Of a stretch of 64,000 nucleotides of DNA, positions 61,101-64,000 are shown in pieces (positions within the stretch are counted from its first letter, which is position 1; each line of letters opens with the position of its first letter). The stretch spans positions 62,001 through 126,000 of the forward strand of contig JACQFZ010000017.1 of assembly GCA_016199745.1 (NCBI GenBank), in the 5' to 3' direction. Position numbers and translations under genes: made by a program. Source of the stretch: Gammaproteobacteria bacterium (GTDB taxonomy: Bacteria > Pseudomonadota > Gammaproteobacteria > Acidiferrobacterales > Sulfurifustaceae). The notes below the pieces were generated by a model, which was not told the origin of the DNA, searched no databases, and saw only the letters and a program-made list of their open reading frames with translations.

Positions 61101-61759
61101 TCTGCAGCAATGCCATGAGCGGACGCTATCCGCTGGTGAAGGATAGCCGCTCTGACATAACGCAAGACGACTTCGCGCACCTGTTTGCGCCCAACGGTTT
61201 GCTCGACAGCTTCTTCCAAAAAAATCTAGCGCAACTGGTCGACACCTCCACTAAGCCGTGGAGTTATCGTCACACCGGCGCACGCAGCGGCGGTGGCACC
61301 GAAACCCTGCGGCAATTTCAACGCGCGCAGACGATCCGCGATGTGTTCTTCCGTAATGGCGGCCAAACGCCGGCGATGCGCCTGGAGTTCAAGCCGATCG
61401 AGATGGATGCGTCCATCACCCAATTTCTGCTCGACGTCGACGGCCAAATCGTGCGCTACCGTCACGGCCCACAAGTTGCGCAACCGGTACAGTGGCCGGG
61501 ACCCCGCGGCAGCTCGCAGGTGCGCGTGGAAATGTCGCCGCCGTCGACGCACGCGGCGTTCGGACCGTTCGATGGGCCATGGGCGCTATTCCGCATGTTC
61601 GATCAAGTGCAGATCGAACCGACCGAGCAACCGGAGAAGTTTCGTATCACCTTCAACATCGGCGGTCGCAAAGCGCGGTTCGAGGTGATAACGAGCAGCG
61701 TGCAGAATCCGTTCCGGTTAGCCGACCTGAAGCAGTTCCAGTGTCCGGCCAAACTATGA
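58166..61759 (+). CDS. tssM: T6SS membrane protein TssM (IcmF)
   Basis: TssM spans the inner membrane and the periplasm to reach TssJ. The 1197-residue protein has two N-terminal helices (VLTALGLLAIALIIWFIGPL; WLLILVIALFVVIRRAW), a cytoplasmic domain with Walker A GAPGSGKTTSLLNSG (about 147-161), a third helix near 455 (LLRTAGLALIGVVSIGCILG), and a large periplasmic part. The C-terminal region ends with VQNPFRLADLKQFQCPAKL, the TssJ-facing FRLPDxL-like end of the family. The intact Walker A suggests ATP binding, which is variable among TssM proteins. The stop overlaps the tagF start. Confidence 0.96.
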   Translation: MKKILRFFLKPWVLTALGLLAIALIIWFIGPLIAIADYHPLESTRNRWLLILVIALFVVIRRAWPHIKAKTANKKLFESLIQQAQPTPQPAAGADEVATLQTRFHDALGVLKQAKFDDEGESRPLWQRLSGRYLYELPWYIFIGAPGSGKTTSLLNSGLKFPLANRFGEAAIRGVGGTRNCDWWFTDEAVLIDTAGRYTTHESNQEVDGAAWYGFLQLLKKYRPRRPINGVFLTISVADLLTQSTSQREAHADALRKRIRELHERLGIRFPIYVQITKVDRLPGFMEFFANMGSDERAQVWGTSFPLAKNGTEIAGLPDLSQEFAALETRLNERLTDRLQEERDPQRRALLYSLPQQFAHLSGLLREFIDNVFTPSRFDEPSLLRGIYFTSGTQEGGPIDRIMGSLGRAFGLENALLPSLTPTGKSFFITRLIRDIILPEAELAGTNLRWLHHRNLLRTAGLALIGVVSIGCILGWTVSYARNKIYVGEVQTNVDRVAAQVQRLGFNNDSADIISLLPELQAVEWLADAANTVAADVPMSMGFGLYQGVKLGTAADNVYQRALHATLLPRLQQRLEEQLRTQQDHPELLHETLKAYITLLDAERFDADALRSYVRFDWAQSLPAAVTPEQRQALTAHLDALLAHGPITSSFPADEKLVADTRRTLVRMPLAQYAYYRLKRLDVGADLPEFTIASAAGPSAALVFTRASGAALARGVPGLYSYRGYHDAFSPQVEQITEQLADEETWVIGAPDREHSRLQNRQAKENLILEVRRLYLNDYANLWDSFINDLRIVLGTRQGEAIQAVRLLSAPDSPLPELLRKMVHEVTLIKKSEVEKTLLDKGQDLLRGNAAKLAALANGGDKESTLEQLSLPEHIVDDRFENLRQMVTPVSAGQPARIDAVIALLKDMYIQMQAAELALRTGNVPPPDTVSSRVRAEAGQMPEPLRGALLTLSSTAADEELVRVKGNLSDQLAATIGRFCSNAMSGRYPLVKDSRSDITQDDFAHLFAPNGLLDSFFQKNLAQLVDTSTKPWSYRHTGARSGGGTETLRQFQRAQTIRDVFFRNGGQTPAMRLEFKPIEMDASITQFLLDVDGQIVRYRHGPQVAQPVQWPGPRGSSQVRVEMSPPSTHAAFGPFDGPWALFRMFDQVQIEPTEQPEKFRITFNIGGRKARFEVITSSVQNPFRLADLKQFQCPAKL

Positions 61760-62478
61760 TGGCCGCACCGGACTGGCGCGTTCCCGGGTGGTACGGAAAG
61801 ATCCCAGCACTCGGCGACTTTGCCTCGCGCCGCTTGCCGACGTCGACCGTCGCCGCTTGGGATGCATGGTTACAGGATGCCTTGGCCGCGAGCCGCGCCG
61901 AACTCTATCAACGCTGGCTCGATGTTTATTTGGCAGCGCCGATATGGCGCTTTGTGCTGCTACCGGGCGTCATCGGCACATCGGCGTGGGCCGGCTTGAT
62001 CATGCCCAGCGTCGATAAGGTCGGGCGTCACTTTCCGCTAGTCATCACCGTCGCGCTCGACGGCCAGCAAGCGGACAGCGCGCTCGCCGCGCCGATGTGG
62101 TACGACCAGCTCGAACAGCTCGCGCTCGACACACTCGATACCGACTTTTCACTAGAGGCGCTGGAAGCCGAACTCGCCGCCCTGCCCTTTCCGGCGGCGC
62201 CGAATGAGGTGTGGAGCAAGGCGCAGGAGCTGGCTAATTGGTGTCGCGACCCGTCGCCGGCGCAAGCAATTGCGTTACCGGACTTAGCAACCCTGCCGCG
62301 CCTGCGCACGACGACCGCGCAACACACGCTGGTGACTCACGGTTTCGGCAAGAGTTTATGGTGGACCACCGCCGAAACAGCGGGATCGTCTCGGCTGTGC
62401 TGCTTCGTGGGACTACCGCCGTCGGCGCAGTTTGCCGATTTCCTAGAAGGTACGATGCTTCGCGTCGGTATGGATTAA
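61756..62478 (+). CDS. tagF: T6SS-associated protein TagF
   Basis: TagF represses T6SS assembly post-translationally in Pseudomonas aeruginosa. The ATG at 61756 overlaps the tssM stop (a second ATG follows); the frame from 61492 lies inside tssM and is rejected. The 240-residue protein has the TagF/ImpM pattern: VPGWYGKIPALGDFASRRLP, then WDAWLQDALAASR, APIWRFVLLPGVIG with AWAGLIMPSVDKVGRHFPLV. Unlike the tagF-pppA fusions, no phosphatase domain is attached. It precedes the kinase gene by 10 bases. Confidence 0.92.
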   Translation: MMAAPDWRVPGWYGKIPALGDFASRRLPTSTVAAWDAWLQDALAASRAELYQRWLDVYLAAPIWRFVLLPGVIGTSAWAGLIMPSVDKVGRHFPLVITVALDGQQADSALAAPMWYDQLEQLALDTLDTDFSLEALEAELAALPFPAAPNEVWSKAQELANWCRDPSPAQAIALPDLATLPRLRTTTAQHTLVTHGFGKSLWWTTAETAGSSRLCCFVGLPPSAQFADFLEGTMLRVGMD

Positions 62479-62488
62479 TATAGGCGCG

Positions 62489-64000
62489 ATGAGCGCCCCT
62501 CGGCCACCAGACAACGACGACCGTACCGTCATGCCGTTTCGTGCGACGACGCCCACGGCCGAGACTCGCACGTCCGCCGTCACCAGCAACATGCTGCCGG
62601 CCGGCACCAAGCTGCAGGACGAATTCGAACTCATCGGGCCGGTCGGCGAAGGTGGATTCGGCATTGTCTACCTAGCATACGATCACACGCTACGGCGTAA
62701 TGTCGCTATTAAGGAATACATGCCGTCGTCGTTGGCGTCACGCAAAGATGCGCTGACGGTGGCGGTGAAGTCCGAGCGTTACGCGGAAACCTTCAATGCC
62801 GGCTTGAAGAGTTTCGTCAATGAAGCGCGCCTGCTAGCGCAGTTCGATCATCCATCGTTGTTGAAGGTCTACCGCTTCTGGGAAGCCAATGGCACGGCCT
62901 ACATGGTCATGCCCTACTACGAAGGCATGAGCCTCAAGGACATGCTGAGCAAACGCGACGACCGGCCGGACGAAGTCTGGTTGAAAGATCTACTCACGCC
63001 ACTGCTCGACGCACTCGAACAGCTGCACCGCGAGCACTGCTACCACCGCGACATCTCGCCCGACAACATCCTGATCCTGAACGACGGTCGTCTCTTGTTG
63101 CTCGACTTCGGCGCGGCCCGGCGCGTCATCGGCGACATGACGCAATCGTTGACGGTCGTACTGCGTCCCGGCTATGCACCGGTCGAGCAATACGACGAGA
63201 TGCCGGAAATGAAACAAGGCCCATGGACTGACATCTACGCGCTCGCTTCGGTGTTGTACTTCGCCATCATGGGCAAACCACCGGTATCGTCGGTCGCGCG
63301 CCTAATGTCGGATCCGCTACAATCGCTGCGTATCGCCGCTGCCGGCAGTTACAGCGACGTGTTCTTGCGTGGAATCGACAAAGCGCTGGCCGTGCTGCCG
63401 CACGAGCGGCCGCAGAGCATCACCGAGTTACGGACCGCACTGGGTCTTCGGACACCGCTGCAAGACCCGCCACCCCGACCGCGATTAGCGCGCAAGACCG
63501 TCATCCGTTTAGCGCTCGCGAGCGCTATCTTATTGATCGTCGCCGTCATCGGCGGCTTACTTTTATCGCGCGCGCCAAAAACGGCGCCGACCGTAGCAAC
63601 GGCGACTAGCACCGCGTCGGCGCTCCATGCCGCCGTCAAGCCGTTCAGTCCGGCGACGATGTTGGACCAAGTCATCGACGGACGAGACCGTGCACACACG
63701 GTCACCGTATCGGCGGAGAAACCGGTAGTTCGCATCGGCCAAGATCGTCTGCGTTTCAGCATCAGCGCTTCCAAGCCGGGTTATCTTTATGTGTTGACGC
63801 TTGGCACGAATCAATCCGATTTCGGATTGTTGTTCCCCAACGGAATCGACCGAGACAATCGTATTGAAGCGGAAAAAGTGTTGACGCTTCCTGGCGAACG
63901 GTGGCCACTCAAAGCAACCGGGCCGGCCGGTACCGATCGGTTCGTCGCTATCGTTTCCGACATGCCGCGCGATTTCAGCGGTCTTCGACCGACACCGAAC
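62489..64000 (+). CDS. T6SS Ser/Thr protein kinase, PpkA-like, 3' end missing
   Basis: A continuous frame of 504 codons without stop runs off the window. After a variable N-terminus it has a full eukaryotic-type kinase domain (about 45-305): glycine loop GEGGFGIVYLA, Lys in VAIKEYMP, catalytic CYHRDISPDN, metal-binding LLDFGAAR, and DIYALASVLY. A transmembrane helix (RLALASAILLIVAVIGGLLL, about 335-354) leads to a periplasmic domain that resembles DUF4384 (FSISASKPGYLYVLTL, FGLLFPNG). It is expected to phosphorylate Fha-type proteins such as TagH and promote assembly. The activation residue in HRDxxxxN is Ser, not the common Lys, as in some T6SS kinases. No phosphatase partner is seen in the window. 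Confidence 0.92.
   Translation, partial: MSAPRPPDNDDRTVMPFRATTPTAETRTSAVTSNMLPAGTKLQDEFELIGPVGEGGFGIVYLAYDHTLRRNVAIKEYMPSSLASRKDALTVAVKSERYAETFNAGLKSFVNEARLLAQFDHPSLLKVYRFWEANGTAYMVMPYYEGMSLKDMLSKRDDRPDEVWLKDLLTPLLDALEQLHREHCYHRDISPDNILILNDGRLLLLDFGAARRVIGDMTQSLTVVLRPGYAPVEQYDEMPEMKQGPWTDIYALASVLYFAIMGKPPVSSVARLMSDPLQSLRIAAAGSYSDVFLRGIDKALAVLPHERPQSITELRTALGLRTPLQDPPPRPRLARKTVIRLALASAILLIVAVIGGLLLSRAPKTAPTVATATSTASALHAAVKPFSPATMLDQVIDGRDRAHTVTVSAEKPVVRIGQDRLRFSISASKPGYLYVLTLGTNQSDFGLLFPNGIDRDNRIEAEKVLTLPGERWPLKATGPAGTDRFVAIVSDMPRDFSGLRPTPN

Noticed and set aside
1-64000. tRNA, rRNA, transposase, integrase or phage genes
   Set aside because: I saw no recognisable cloverleaf, rRNA segment or DDE/tyrosine-recombinase motif. 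Contractile-tail homologues belong to the T6SS, not to a prophage.

Overview
The window comes from a Gram-negative bacterium, most likely a beta- or gammaproteobacterium. It is moderately GC-rich and carries a lipoprotein Cu/Zn superoxide dismutase, SelO, an exosortase, OmpA-type proteins and a complete type VI secretion system (T6SS). No marker fixes the genus. No rRNA, tRNA, CRISPR array or transposase gene was seen.

Bases 1-14,400 hold mostly unrelated chromosomal genes: two small genes resembling T6SS-neighbourhood proteins (DUF6402/DUF6201-like), sodC, a GNAT acetyltransferase, a secreted RNase T2, a DUF3224 protein, a KefB/KefC-type antiporter, selO, an exosortase coupled to one VIT/vWA protein with a PEP-CTERM-like tail, an AlkA-type glycosylase, an orphan CreB-like response regulator and a PD40-propeller lipoprotein. 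C/G-rich palindromic repeats sit in many gaps, and one is split by a MITE-like insertion.

Bases 14,742-64,000 hold one large T6SS locus with all thirteen core components. An OmpA-like protein and the FHA protein TagH are transcribed leftward. Rightward run tssA-tssB-tssC-hcp-hcp2-tssE-tssF-tssG-tssH. Next come two VgrG cassettes. The vgrG1 cassette carries a small membrane protein, a DUF2169-pentapeptide protein, a second pentapeptide protein, DUF3540 and a DUF4150 PAAR-like protein. The vgrG2 cassette carries a DUF6484-like protein, a TPR protein, a 1456-residue PAAR-RHS protein with a predicted zinc-dependent deaminase tip, and a putative immunity gene. The locus closes with tssJ-tssK-tssL-tssM-tagF and a Ser/Thr kinase that runs off the right edge.

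Between the RHS/immunity pair and tssJ lies an 8-9 kb island of large lipoproteins built from YCF48-type propeller repeats: two intact genes, one frameshifted gene and one fragment. It also holds a secreted protein with a duplicated domain, and its left part is bracketed by 29-bp direct repeats.

The strongest new observation is a roughly 66-bp promoter-proximal element found six times in the T6SS locus, once before each proposed transcription unit. It consists of GTC triplets on an exact 10-bp period, the core GTCGTTTTGTGCG, exactly 10 variable bases, and a second box near GTGGGAnnATGCG. It looks like a helically phased operator/promoter for a T6SS regulon. It is missing from the YCF48 island, which suggests that island is not under the same control.
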